From positions 23,876 through 87,875 of the forward strand of contig NZ_JAFZKX010000079.1 of NCBI RefSeq assembly GCF_017551775.1: a stretch of 64,000 nucleotides of DNA, read 5' to 3'. Shown piece by piece: positions 45,188 through 52,268 of the stretch. The translations under genes were made by a program, and so were the position numbers. The notes beneath the pieces are model-generated. The model was given only the letters and a program-made list of their open reading frames with translations. It was not told the DNA's origin and made no database searches. The stretch comes from Fibrobacter sp. (GTDB lineage Bacteria > Fibrobacterota > Fibrobacteria > Fibrobacterales > Fibrobacteraceae). How positions within the stretch are numbered: the first letter of the stretch is position 1; every line of letters starts with the position of its first letter.

Positions 45188-46318
45188 ATGAAGAATAGGC
45201 TTCTTTTCATCTTGGTAGCACTTTTGGCGGTCTCTGGTTTTGCGGCGACGCAAGGATCCTTGGTTGACAAGCGCGACGGGAAAAAATATAAGACAGTAAA
45301 AATTGGCGACCAGACCTGGATGGCGGAGAACCTGAACTACAAGATGCAGGATAGCTATTGCTATAGTGACGATGAATCAAATTGCAAAAAGTACGGCCGC
45401 TTGTACACTTGGAAGGCTGCGCTATATGCTTGCCCTGTAGGTTGGCATTTGCCGGGCAATATTGATTTTAAAGCATTGTACGAATCTGTCGGCGGTAAAC
45501 AGGTCGCTGGCAAAAAATTAAAGACCAAGGAAGGCTGGAACAAGAACGGCAACGGCACGGATGATTTCGGATTCTCGGCGCTCCCTGCTGGCGCTAAGGA
45601 CAACAATGGGCGTTACATCGTTGAGGGCTACCTCACGCTCTTCTGGGGTTCTATGGAGAAAGATTGCGACAAAGCGTTCGGCTTGCTGTTGAACTTTGGC
45701 GCCGACAGTGTGAACCTGGAATCCGGCAGTAAGGACTTCAGGTGGTCGGTCCGTTGTATAAAGGACGAAACTGTTGTTCCTGCAACCGAAGTGACCGTGG
45801 ACTCGGTGACTGATTCTCGCGATGGTCAAACCTACAAGACTCTTAAAATCGGTACGCAGACTTGGATGGCGAAGAACCTGAACTACAAAGCGGACTCTAG
45901 CTTCTGCTACGACAATGAGGAAAGCAACTGTGCCAAGTACGGTCGCTTTTATACATGGCAAACTGCTTTAAAGGCTTGTCCGAGCGGTTGGCACTTGCCG
46001 AGTAAGGCAGAATTTGAAACATTGATCGGATCTGTTGGCGATAAGCTGGTCGCAGGCAGATATTTTAAGTCCAAGGAAGGCTGGAACTATAGCGGCAACG
46101 GCACGGATTCTTTCGGGTTCTCGGTACTCCCTGCTGGCTATACGGACGACAAAGGAAAATCTGGCCAGGAGGGCTTTAGCGCGGTCTTCTGGAGTTCGGC
46201 CGAGAACAATAGCAGCAAGGCATACTACATGAGCTTGAGCTGCTTCGGCCTCAATGCGACCCTGAGCGGCGACGGCAGTAAGAACATCGCGTTCTCGGTG
46301 CGCTGTGTGAAGGACTAG
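45188..46318 (+). CDS. Secreted protein with two FISUMP domains
   Basis: The 376-aa product has a Sec signal (cleavage after GFAA, about residue 20) and two FISUMP domains, the Fibrobacter major paralogous domain (TIGR02145-like). Each starts with a DGxxYKTVKIG-QTWMAENLNY block (about 28 and 216), followed by CxxYGRLYTW, CPxGWHLP, GFSALPAG and a final SVRCxKD. The fold is related to the FGE/C-type-lectin group, so ligand binding on the cell surface is a plausible role. An AAAGGA ribosome binding site is present. The next FISUMP gene starts 14 bp downstream in the same operon. Confidence 0.88.
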   Translation: MKNRLLFILVALLAVSGFAATQGSLVDKRDGKKYKTVKIGDQTWMAENLNYKMQDSYCYSDDESNCKKYGRLYTWKAALYACPVGWHLPGNIDFKALYESVGGKQVAGKKLKTKEGWNKNGNGTDDFGFSALPAGAKDNNGRYIVEGYLTLFWGSMEKDCDKAFGLLLNFGADSVNLESGSKDFRWSVRCIKDETVVPATEVTVDSVTDSRDGQTYKTLKIGTQTWMAKNLNYKADSSFCYDNEESNCAKYGRFYTWQTALKACPSGWHLPSKAEFETLIGSVGDKLVAGRYFKSKEGWNYSGNGTDSFGFSVLPAGYTDDKGKSGQEGFSAVFWSSAENNSSKAYYMSLSCFGLNATLSGDGSKNIAFSVRCVKD

Positions 46319-46332
46319 TTTGAAGAGGTTTT

Positions 46333-46956
46333 ATGAAACGACTGGCTTTGACCCTGGTTCTCGTGGTTGTGTTCTGTGCGGAGGGAGCCTTCGCAGCCCC
46401 GAAAAAGGGAACCATGACAGACGCCCGCGACGGCGAGTCGTACCAGACTGTAAGGATTGGTAAACAGATTTGGACGGCAGAGAATCTGAAGGTGAAAATC
46501 GAGGGTAGCTGGTGCTACGAGGATAAGGAATCGAGCTGTCAGAAATACGGTTGGCTCTATAACTGGGACGCGGCAAAAGTTGCCTGCTCCGTAGGCTGGC
46601 ACTTGCCCAGCAAAGAGGAATTCGAAATTTTGTTTAAGTTCGTGGGCGGGGCTCAGGAAGATGCTTGGAAATGGGAAAATGCGGGGAAAATGCTGAAGTC
46701 CACCAACGGATGGAATGAATATGAAGGAAAAGATGGCAATGGTAATGATGCTTTCGGGTTCTCGGCGCTCCCTGCTGGCTACAGGAATGGCAATGGGAAT
46801 TTCAACAACGAGGGCAACCGCGCGTACTTCTGGAGTTCTACAGAGAGCGTTAGCGGCAGCGCGTACTACATGGGCTTGGACTTCAGCAAAGACGATGCGT
46901 TCCTGAACAGCTTCTATAAGACCCACGGGTTCTCGGTGCGCTGTGTGAAGGACTAG
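46333..46956 (+). CDS. Secreted single-domain FISUMP protein
   Basis: The 207-aa product has a Sec signal (cleavage near AFAA, about residue 21) and one FISUMP domain with DARDGESYQTVRIGKQIW, CQKYGWLYNW, VGWHLPSKEEFE, GFSALPAGYRN and the terminal FSVRCVKD. It differs from the neighbouring copies in the middle loop (GGAQEDAWKWENAGKML), where ligand specificity may lie. AGAGGT precedes the ATG. The 3' ends of the FISUMP genes (GGTTCTCGG, GCTGTGTGAAGGACTA) are nearly identical. Confidence 0.86.
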   Translation: MKRLALTLVLVVVFCAEGAFAAPKKGTMTDARDGESYQTVRIGKQIWTAENLKVKIEGSWCYEDKESSCQKYGWLYNWDAAKVACSVGWHLPSKEEFEILFKFVGGAQEDAWKWENAGKMLKSTNGWNEYEGKDGNGNDAFGFSALPAGYRNGNGNFNNEGNRAYFWSSTESVSGSAYYMGLDFSKDDAFLNSFYKTHGFSVRCVKD

Positions 46957-47395
46957 GGGCGTTTTTTCGGTCGTTGGGGTGGCATTTTCACAAAAATGGG
47001 TACCAAGTGGGGGTGTTGATGCTGTTTTGGTACCCAATTTTTAGAACAAAGTAATCAATTTGAGGCGCATGTTGGGGTAAAATGTGCGCAAAACAGCTTC
47101 GGCTGGGTACCAAAATGCTGCTTTTGTGTTGTTTGGTACCCACTTGCGGGCAAGTTTCGCTCGCCTGCGACTGAAAAATGTTTGTTGCGTTGCAGATAAA
47201 CTAAAATTTTGGGTACCAAATGGTGTGACTTTGGGTGCTTTGGTCCCCATTTTTGCGCATTTCACGAATTTTCGCCTTCAAAAGTAGCCTCCACGCCCTG
47301 CTTTTTTGTATTTTGCCCGGTAGCAAGCCCCACGCTTGCTGTGTCGCGATGCGAATGCTCGCCTTTTTTATATATGTAGTTTCCACCTATGCTAC
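46957..47395. other. Intergenic region with three spaced GGTACC hairpins
   Basis: This 439-bp gap holds no convincing gene. Its main content is the three-hairpin array described at 46997-47249. The remainder is AT-rich with a few complementary C/G runs. Confidence 0.6.
46997..47249. repeat. Three tandem hairpins with TGGGTACCAA/TTGGTACCCA arms
   Basis: Hairpins lie at 46997-47036, 47104-47142 and 47210-47249, each with arms TGGGTACCAA(A) and (T)TTGGTACCCA around an unrelated 17-20-nt loop. The third has one mismatch (GGTCCCCA). Start-to-start spacing is 107 and 106 bp, while the sequence between hairpins is not conserved. The first and third are followed by a short T-run. Confidence 0.8.
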
Positions 47396-48229
47396 ATGAA
47401 CAACCTGGAAATCCTTCCACCTGATGAACTGCAACGGCATTTGCAGTTGCAATCCGAAAAACTCTACTCCGCCATAACCCGCCTGCGGGCGCATCTCGCG
47501 AAATTGCCACCGGGCCGCATCCGCATGGCACGCCGCGGGAACGGAATCCGCTTCTACCACGTGACGGACCCGAAAACTCCCGGCGGCACGTATATCCCGC
47601 GATGCGAGGAATCCATCGTGGCGAAATTGGTCCAGAAGGATTACGAAAAGTCGGCCTTGACCGAAATGGAACGGCGCCTGGAACTTGTCAACGAGTTTAT
47701 TGCAGAGTTCCGCCCGCAGGTCCTTGGCGAAATCTACGACGGAATGCCGGAGTGCCGCCGGGCGTTTGTCGACCCGGTGCAACTTTCTGACGAGGAATAC
47801 GCCAAGCGCTGGCTCGCAGTCCCGTACAGGGGCAAGCCCTTTGCCGCTGACCAGCCGGAATTTACGACCGCCCGAGGCGAGCGCGTGCGCTCCAAGTCCG
47901 AGGTCATCATCGCGGATACGCTTTCCCGAATGGGAATCCCTTACCGCTACGAATTTCCCCTGAAGTTGAAATTGCCGCGGGGGAAGGGCACGACGAACTT
48001 TTTCCCGGACTTCACTTGCCTCAACCTGCGCACGCGCGAGGAATACCTGTGGGAGCATTTCGGCATGATGGACGACCCGGAATACGCCCTCAACGCCATG
48101 GGAAAACTCGACGTCTACGAGAAGAATGGAATTTTTCTGGGGAAACGCTTGATTGTCTCGCGCGAGACGGTGGAAAACCCGTTGAACGTGAAGCGAATCC
48201 AGAACCTAGCCGAAGAATACTTGCTTTGA
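47396..48229 (+). CDS. PD-(D/E)XK nuclease-like protein
   Basis: The 277-aa protein has a charged helical N-terminal half and a C-terminal part with the restriction-endonuclease-like pattern: RSKSEVIIADTLSRMGIPY (helix with the early Glu), then FFPDFTCLNL (the PD motif) and EEYLWEHFGMMD, where E-x-W is the likely E-x-K variant. Such domains are seen in TnsA-like and housekeeping nucleases. I cannot name the family or substrate. I chose ATG 47396; the frame is open further upstream but has no ribosome binding site and runs through repeat-like sequence. Confidence 0.65.
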   Translation: MNNLEILPPDELQRHLQLQSEKLYSAITRLRAHLAKLPPGRIRMARRGNGIRFYHVTDPKTPGGTYIPRCEESIVAKLVQKDYEKSALTEMERRLELVNEFIAEFRPQVLGEIYDGMPECRRAFVDPVQLSDEEYAKRWLAVPYRGKPFAADQPEFTTARGERVRSKSEVIIADTLSRMGIPYRYEFPLKLKLPRGKGTTNFFPDFTCLNLRTREEYLWEHFGMMDDPEYALNAMGKLDVYEKNGIFLGKRLIVSRETVENPLNVKRIQNLAEEYLL

Positions 48230-48383
48230 AGAGTGCTGGTTGGGGCGTGCCTACCTATAAAAACGACAGAAACGCAAAAACGTTACCTTTTGGCCGTTTT
48301 TTTTCGCGGACTCGCGGAAAGGAAATTTGCTTTTTGTAAAAATTATATAGATTGAAGAAAAATCCTTTGCAAAGAGGTGCTTT

Positions 48384-49136
48384 ATGGCATTTAAGAAAGT
48401 CGAAAGGCGTCTTTTCGGACGCAAACAATCTCCCAGGAGCCACGTAGTGGCGATAGGGGCCATGTTTCTTTTCCTTGCGGCCTGTGGCGACGACAGCAGT
48501 TTCAACGGCCCGAGCGATAACGGGCCGGTTGAGGTGAAGAGTGGAACAATGACCGACTCCCGCGATGGTCAGACCTACAAGACTGTGACGATTGGCTCGC
48601 AGACGTGGATGGCAGAAAACCTCAACTACGAAACGGACTTCAGTTTCTGCTATAATTACGAGGAAACTAACTGCGCCAAGTACGGAAGGCTTTACAGTTG
48701 GGCTGCGGCGGTAGGTAAGTCGGAAAGCGAATGTGGCCCTGCCTATATATGCTCTCTGCCGTCAGGAAACATTCAGGGTGTATGTCCCAATGGCTGGCAT
48801 CTGCCGAGCAAGGTCGAATGGGAAACTTTGTTCAACGCAGTCGGTGGACCATCGACGGCAGGCAGGGTGCTCAAGTCCACATCCGGATGGAATAGTAGTG
48901 GCAACGGTACGGATGCTTTCGGGTTCTCGGCGCTCCCTGCTGGCTACAGGATCGGCGGCTACAGGATCGGCAATGAGGGTTACGACGGCGAGGGCGACTA
49001 CGCGTACTTCTGGAGTTCTACGGAGGACTTTACCGGCTACGCGTACTGCATGTTCTTGGACTTCTACATCGTCGATGCGAACCTGCACGACATCATTAAG
49101 AACTACGGGTTCTCGGTTCGTTGTGTGAAGGACTAA
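48384..49136 (+). CDS. FISUMP-domain lipoprotein
   Basis: The 250-aa product carries a basic N-terminus, a hydrophobic core and the lipobox FLAAC (Cys about 34), then a short Gly/Asp linker and one FISUMP domain: DSRDGQTYKTVTIGSQTWM, CAKYGRLYSW, GWHLPSKVEWE, GFSALPAGYR, SVRCVKD. A 20-residue insertion with Cys (ESECGPAYICSLPSG) is specific to this copy. AAGAGG precedes the ATG. Outer-membrane anchoring is inferred from the lipobox. Confidence 0.86.
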   Translation: MAFKKVERRLFGRKQSPRSHVVAIGAMFLFLAACGDDSSFNGPSDNGPVEVKSGTMTDSRDGQTYKTVTIGSQTWMAENLNYETDFSFCYNYEETNCAKYGRLYSWAAAVGKSESECGPAYICSLPSGNIQGVCPNGWHLPSKVEWETLFNAVGGPSTAGRVLKSTSGWNSSGNGTDAFGFSALPAGYRIGGYRIGNEGYDGEGDYAYFWSSTEDFTGYAYCMFLDFYIVDANLHDIIKNYGFSVRCVKD

Positions 49137-49142
49137 CGGGGT

Positions 49143-49916
49143 TTACCTTTTCTTGCCTTTTTGTGGGTTTTGGCTTTTTAGAATATGGATGGTTTTCTCG
49201 ATAAATTTAAGAAAATTTGAAGTGCCTTTAATGGCGTCGGTTTCTTCTTTCCAAGCGGTGCTGTCATATGCCCATGGTGCAACGTGATTTTCTAAATCCC
49301 TTAATTCTTGTGGCTTGTTGCTTAAGTATTCTGCGCATTGTGCATATGCTATGTCTGCGTATGCTTTGGGTGAAATATTTTCGTTTTCTCGTATATATGC
49401 TTCCAAAGGATTGTTTATTTGTTCGTTGACGTATGCAAGAATTTTTTGTGAAATGCAGTTGCACATATCAGGACTTTCCATGTTCGTGCATTGCCGCATG
49501 AAATCTTGATAATCTTTTTCGGTGAATTGTAATTCCTTGATTTCTTCCTTTTTTATGGCATAAAGGAGATTGCCTATAAAAACAAAGTCTTTTTCGGTCC
49601 ATGTTTTTTCAATGCGATTGTCGTCAATGCATTCGACCATCGCTCCATCAGTGTATGTTTTGGGCCGAATGCTGTAGTCCTTCTGGAAATCTGCGGTTGG
49701 TGGATGATTTAATCTTTCATCAAAGTGTTGTCTAGTAAATTCAAGCATGCAATTACATTCTTGAGGGGTAAGCCTGCTTGTACAGCCATGCATGAAGTTT
49801 TGTTGGGTCTTTTTTGAGAAATTGTACTTGCCGGTTCTGCTTGATGATGTTTCGTTCGCCTGTGCAGAGGCGACTATGATGAGCAATGTAAGCAGAAAGA
49901 GCTTTATGGAAGACAT
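49143..49916 (-). CDS. Secreted protein with duplicated Cys motif
   Basis: The 257-aa product has a Sec signal (cleavage after ASAQA, about residue 20). Two related halves follow, each with a C-x(8-9)-C-x-C motif (CTSRLTPQECNC and CTNMESPDMCNC) and a later Cys (VECI, YAQCAEYL). The halves probably fold alike with disulfides. I recognise no family. It is distinctly AT-rich. No Shine-Dalgarno sequence is present; TATATT lies 6 nt before the ATG. It is convergent with the FISUMP lipoprotein gene, 6 bp away. Confidence 0.65.
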   Translation of the reverse strand: MSSIKLFLLTLLIIVASAQANETSSSRTGKYNFSKKTQQNFMHGCTSRLTPQECNCMLEFTRQHFDERLNHPPTADFQKDYSIRPKTYTDGAMVECIDDNRIEKTWTEKDFVFIGNLLYAIKKEEIKELQFTEKDYQDFMRQCTNMESPDMCNCISQKILAYVNEQINNPLEAYIRENENISPKAYADIAYAQCAEYLSNKPQELRDLENHVAPWAYDSTAWKEETDAIKGTSNFLKFIEKTIHILKSQNPQKGKKR

Positions 49917-49922
49917 AATTCA

Positions 49923-49928
49923 AATATA
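49923..49928 (-). promoter_or_regulatory. Putative -10 element (TATATT) for a leaderless mRNA
   Basis: On the minus strand TATATT ends 6 nt before ATG 49916, with no Shine-Dalgarno sequence. Confidence 0.45.
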
Positions 49929-49957
49929 TACTAAATAAATGACTCAATTCATTAACA

Positions 49958-49969
49958 GAATAGCGAGAT
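49958..49969 (-). repeat. tRNA-Pro 3'-end fragment
   Basis: GAATAGCGAGAT repeats 12 nt of the tRNA-Pro 3' end (compare 50440-50451). It marks the left edge of the mosaic. Confidence 0.6.
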
Positions 49970-49986
49970 GGACGCCTACGGCGTCC

Positions 49987-50044
49987 GCGGCTTCGGCTCG
50001 GTCATGTCGGCAAGCAAGCTTGACGTCGCGACACTCGCCTTGCA
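49987..50044 (-). repeat. Dispersed GC-rich palindromic repeat, copy B
   Basis: This is an inverted copy of the element at 44237-44294: CGGCTTCGGCTCGG, TCGGCAAGCAAGCTTG and GCGACACTCGCCTTG in order, with a few changes. Confidence 0.75.
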
Positions 50045-50153
50045 CGCTTTTGCCAAAACGTGCACTTCGTTTACGTTTTGCCCTTCGGGCTTGCCGTGCT
50101 GCGCACGGTCAAGGCCTCCCGCGTCGCGTTTCACTTCGTTCCGCTCCGCGGTA

Positions 50154-50258
50154 GTCGAACTCACGACTACGTCGCTCGTCCGGAATCTCTCGCTATTCCG
50201 GATATAAAAAGAAAACCACCCTGATGGGTGGTTTTTCTTTTTATCGGAATAGCGAGAT
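50154..50258. repeat. Inverted tRNA-Pro-end/terminator unit 1
   Basis: 50155-50167 matches the tRNA-Pro T-arm (TCGAACTCACGAC). 50185-50258 is a near-perfect inverted repeat of about 33 bp per arm around TGAT, joining a tRNA 3' end (CTCGCTATTCCG) to the terminator-like hairpin AACCACCC/GGGTGGTT. The right end, TCGGAATAGCGAGAT (50244-50258), is identical to 50437-50451 of the real tRNA. Confidence 0.75.
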
Positions 50259-50361
50259 AAGACAAAAGTTTCACGGTGTTCAACTTTTGCCCTTCGGGTT
50301 ACGCCTTGCGGCGTAATCTCTAAATCGCCTAAATTCACTGCGTTCAAATGGCGATTTAGTC

Positions 50362-50450
50362 GAACTCACTTCGTGAGTTCTCATCTCGCGTATAATTCCG
50401 ATACGAAAAAAGCACCCACAAGGGGTGCTTTTCGTATCGGAATAGCGAGA
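50362..50450. repeat. Inverted tRNA-Pro-end/terminator unit 2
   Basis: 50372-50400 mirrors the T-arm and acceptor of tRNA-Pro (CGTGAGTTCTCATCTCGCGTATAATTCCG) with changes. It is joined through the terminator hairpin to the authentic tRNA 3' end, so the real tRNA and its terminator form the right arm of the palindrome. Confidence 0.7.
50406..50435 (-). terminator. Terminator of tRNA-Pro
   Basis: AGCACCC pairs with GGGTGCT around ACAAG; on the minus strand the hairpin is followed by a T-run. Confidence 0.88.
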
Positions 50451-50510
50451 TTCGAACTCACGACCTCTTGCTCCCGAAGCAAGCGCTCTACCAGGCTGAG
50501 CTATATTCCG
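50437..50510 (-). tRNA. tRNA-Pro (anticodon CGG)
   Basis: The 74-nt minus-strand cloverleaf has acceptor CGGAATA/TATTCCG, D-arm GCTCAGCCTGGTAGAGC, anticodon stem CTTGC/GCAAG with loop TTCGGGA (anticodon CGG) and T-arm GTGAGTTCGAATCTCGC. It decodes CCG. A likely -10 (TATAATT) lies about 18 nt upstream. CCA is not encoded. Confidence 0.95.
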
Positions 50511-50591
50511 GATTGGTGGGCACAATTATAGATAAAAAGTGGAACTTTTTAAAGGGGTCGGGGGCGAAAAAATTGAAAAATTGTGCAAAAT

Positions 50592-51083
50592 TTACCTTTT
50601 ACGGACGGTTTTTGCGGGCTTTTTGGGGCTGGGACGTGTCGGGGTGTCGCTGTTGGCGGGTTTTCCGATGATCATGATGCTTGAACCGGCGTTGTCGGGC
50701 TCGACTTTGTACAGGCGGATGCGGTTGCTCCATTCGGACCGGACCTTGCGGTCAATGATGCGTTTTACGTTCCCGTAGCTGGGGTTTCCGCCGCCGTGGA
50801 TGACCCTGAGGACTTTCAGGCCGGCGATGGTGAGGTCATCGATGCGCCGCTCGACGGCTTCTGCGGCTTCGTCGGCGGTCATGCCGTGCAGGTCGATTTC
50901 GTCTTCGGGCATGGGCAGGTCCCAGGCGGCAGGGTTGCGGCGCATCTTGCGTCCGCGCGCAAGGCGTGCGGGGCGCTGCACGGCGGCGTTTTCCGCATCG
51001 ACGCGCATCTGCTCGTCCTTGTCTTCCATGCGGTGGTTCATGATCCACTGCATCTGGAATTCTTCTTCTGCGTTCAAAACCAT
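50592..51083 (-). CDS. Smr-domain protein
   Basis: The 163-aa protein ends in an Smr (small MutS-related) domain: IDLHGMTADEAAEAVERRI and LRVIHGGGNPSYGNVKRI hold the DxH and HGxG motifs. Stand-alone Smr proteins act as DNA- or RNA-cleaving endonucleases; in bacteria some (SmrB type) cut mRNA at collided ribosomes. The N-terminal part is acidic then basic, and a Lys/Pro-rich tail follows the domain. I chose ATG 51083 with TGAGG upstream; the longer frame has no site. Confidence 0.85.
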   Translation of the reverse strand: MVLNAEEEFQMQWIMNHRMEDKDEQMRVDAENAAVQRPARLARGRKMRRNPAAWDLPMPEDEIDLHGMTADEAAEAVERRIDDLTIAGLKVLRVIHGGGNPSYGNVKRIIDRKVRSEWSNRIRLYKVEPDNAGSSIMIIGKPANSDTPTRPSPKKPAKTVRKR

Positions 51084-51202
51084 CTCAAACCTCAGCCCAA
51101 ATATAGGCATTTATAGCCATCGATAAACAGATTTAATTTAGAATATAAACGTTTGATAATTACAAAAAACAGCTACTACCTGGGAGGCGTCGGCCACAAC
51201 CT

Positions 51203-51254
51203 GACAAGGCGAGTGCCGCAGCCATACTTGTATGGCTATGGCCGAGCCGTAAGG
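51203..51254 (+). repeat. Dispersed GC-rich repeat, diverged copy C
   Basis: GACAAGGCGAGTG and CCGAGCCG match copies A and B, but the central palindrome is replaced by a different one (CCATAC/GTATGG). A small GGCGC/GCGCC hairpin follows near 51257. Confidence 0.55.
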
Positions 51255-51281
51255 TTGGCGCTTGCGCCAGGATGGGGAGAA

Positions 51282-52229
51282 TTAAGAACGGGTAATAAAA
51301 TTCCCGTGGTAATTCCAGCTCCACTGGTCGGGGTGTTCCGCTATCCATTTTTCGACTTCGCTTGCGATATCTGCGGTGAGGTCACGCCCCTCAGCCTCGT
51401 AGTGCGGCGGGAAGTACTTCTCGAAGCGGATGACGATGCGCTGTTTGCGGTGCGGCTTGCGCTTGTCGCTTTCCTCGATAAACGTGCGGAAGATGACGAT
51501 GCCCGCTCCCATGCTGTTGATCTTTTGCGGGAGCCTCAGATACATCGTGGTCGGTCTTCCGAAAAGCGTGACGGTGTTGCCCTTGGTGTTTTTGCCTTGG
51601 TCGAAAACCATCGCGAGGATGCCCTTGGTGCGGAACAGTTCGCGGATGAGTTTTCCGGTTTCTTCGGGGTGGTATTCGGTGAGGTGCGGGTCGCTGCGCA
51701 GTTCCTTGAGAACGTCGCGGAATGCGGTGTCGCCGACGGAATCGGTGATGAGATGTACGTGATCGCTATAGCGGCAGAGGGCGCGGTGCATCAGTTCGAA
51801 GGCGCCTTGGTGGATGCTGATGCCGGCGATGGGCATGCCGATTTTCGCACATTCGGCGACGGCGTCGCGGATGATTTCTTCGTTCTCGTACACGATGCGG
51901 TCGGTCGTGCTCCTGATGCGGGCGAGGCCGCGGTACGAATCGAGGGCGTCCCAGAAGATGCCATGGAATACGTCGCGCGCGGTCATTTTTTGCAGCGGCT
52001 CGGCGCCGTTTAAACGCGGTGTGCCGTTTAATGTGGCGCCTTTATCCCGCGTCTCTATATATTCCCGTGCTTTATCGAGGTGCTTTTCCACACGGCCGTA
52101 GGCGCGCTTGGTGTGGAGCGCCTTGTAGACGGGAAACGCGATGGTAAAAAGGAACGAGTAAAAGAAGTCCGGCAGCCGGAGCAATACGAAGAATAGAAAC
52201 TTGTATATGCCGAACTTTATTTTGTGCAT
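51282..52229 (-). CDS. Lipid A-type acyltransferase (LpxL/HtrB family)
   Basis: The 315-aa inner-membrane enzyme has one N-terminal hydrophobic segment (FLFFVLLRLPDFFYSFLFTIAF) and the LPLAT core with GISIHQGAFELM, which carries the H-x4-(D/E) catalytic motif (His and Glu). MVFDQGKNTKG and FGRPTTMYLRLP are further family blocks. It transfers a secondary acyl chain to a lipid A precursor or a similar glycolipid. It is the last gene of an operon with mraY and the UDP-sugar pyrophosphorylase. Confidence 0.85.
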   Translation of the reverse strand: MHKIKFGIYKFLFFVLLRLPDFFYSFLFTIAFPVYKALHTKRAYGRVEKHLDKAREYIETRDKGATLNGTPRLNGAEPLQKMTARDVFHGIFWDALDSYRGLARIRSTTDRIVYENEEIIRDAVAECAKIGMPIAGISIHQGAFELMHRALCRYSDHVHLITDSVGDTAFRDVLKELRSDPHLTEYHPEETGKLIRELFRTKGILAMVFDQGKNTKGNTVTLFGRPTTMYLRLPQKINSMGAGIVIFRTFIEESDKRKPHRKQRIVIRFEKYFPPHYEAEGRDLTADIASEVEKWIAEHPDQWSWNYHGNFITRS

Positions 52230-52268
52230 TGGAATGGTGATGCCGCAACGAGTACAGCGAGACAGATG

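Larger units (their letters stand above)
49917..50436. other. Intergenic tRNA-remnant mosaic upstream of the tRNA-Pro terminator side
   Basis: This 520-bp gap is built from tRNA-Pro 3'-end fragments, hairpins and the dispersed GC-rich repeat; see the separate repeat entries. I see no gene. Short palindromes include AAATCGCC/GGCGATTT (about 50322-50358) and GAACTCA/TGAGTTC (50362-50380). Confidence 0.6.

Noticed and set aside
46997..47249. CRISPR array
   Set aside because: There are only three units, the repeated part is an inverted hairpin rather than a direct repeat, the spacing is far larger than CRISPR spacers and there are no cas genes.
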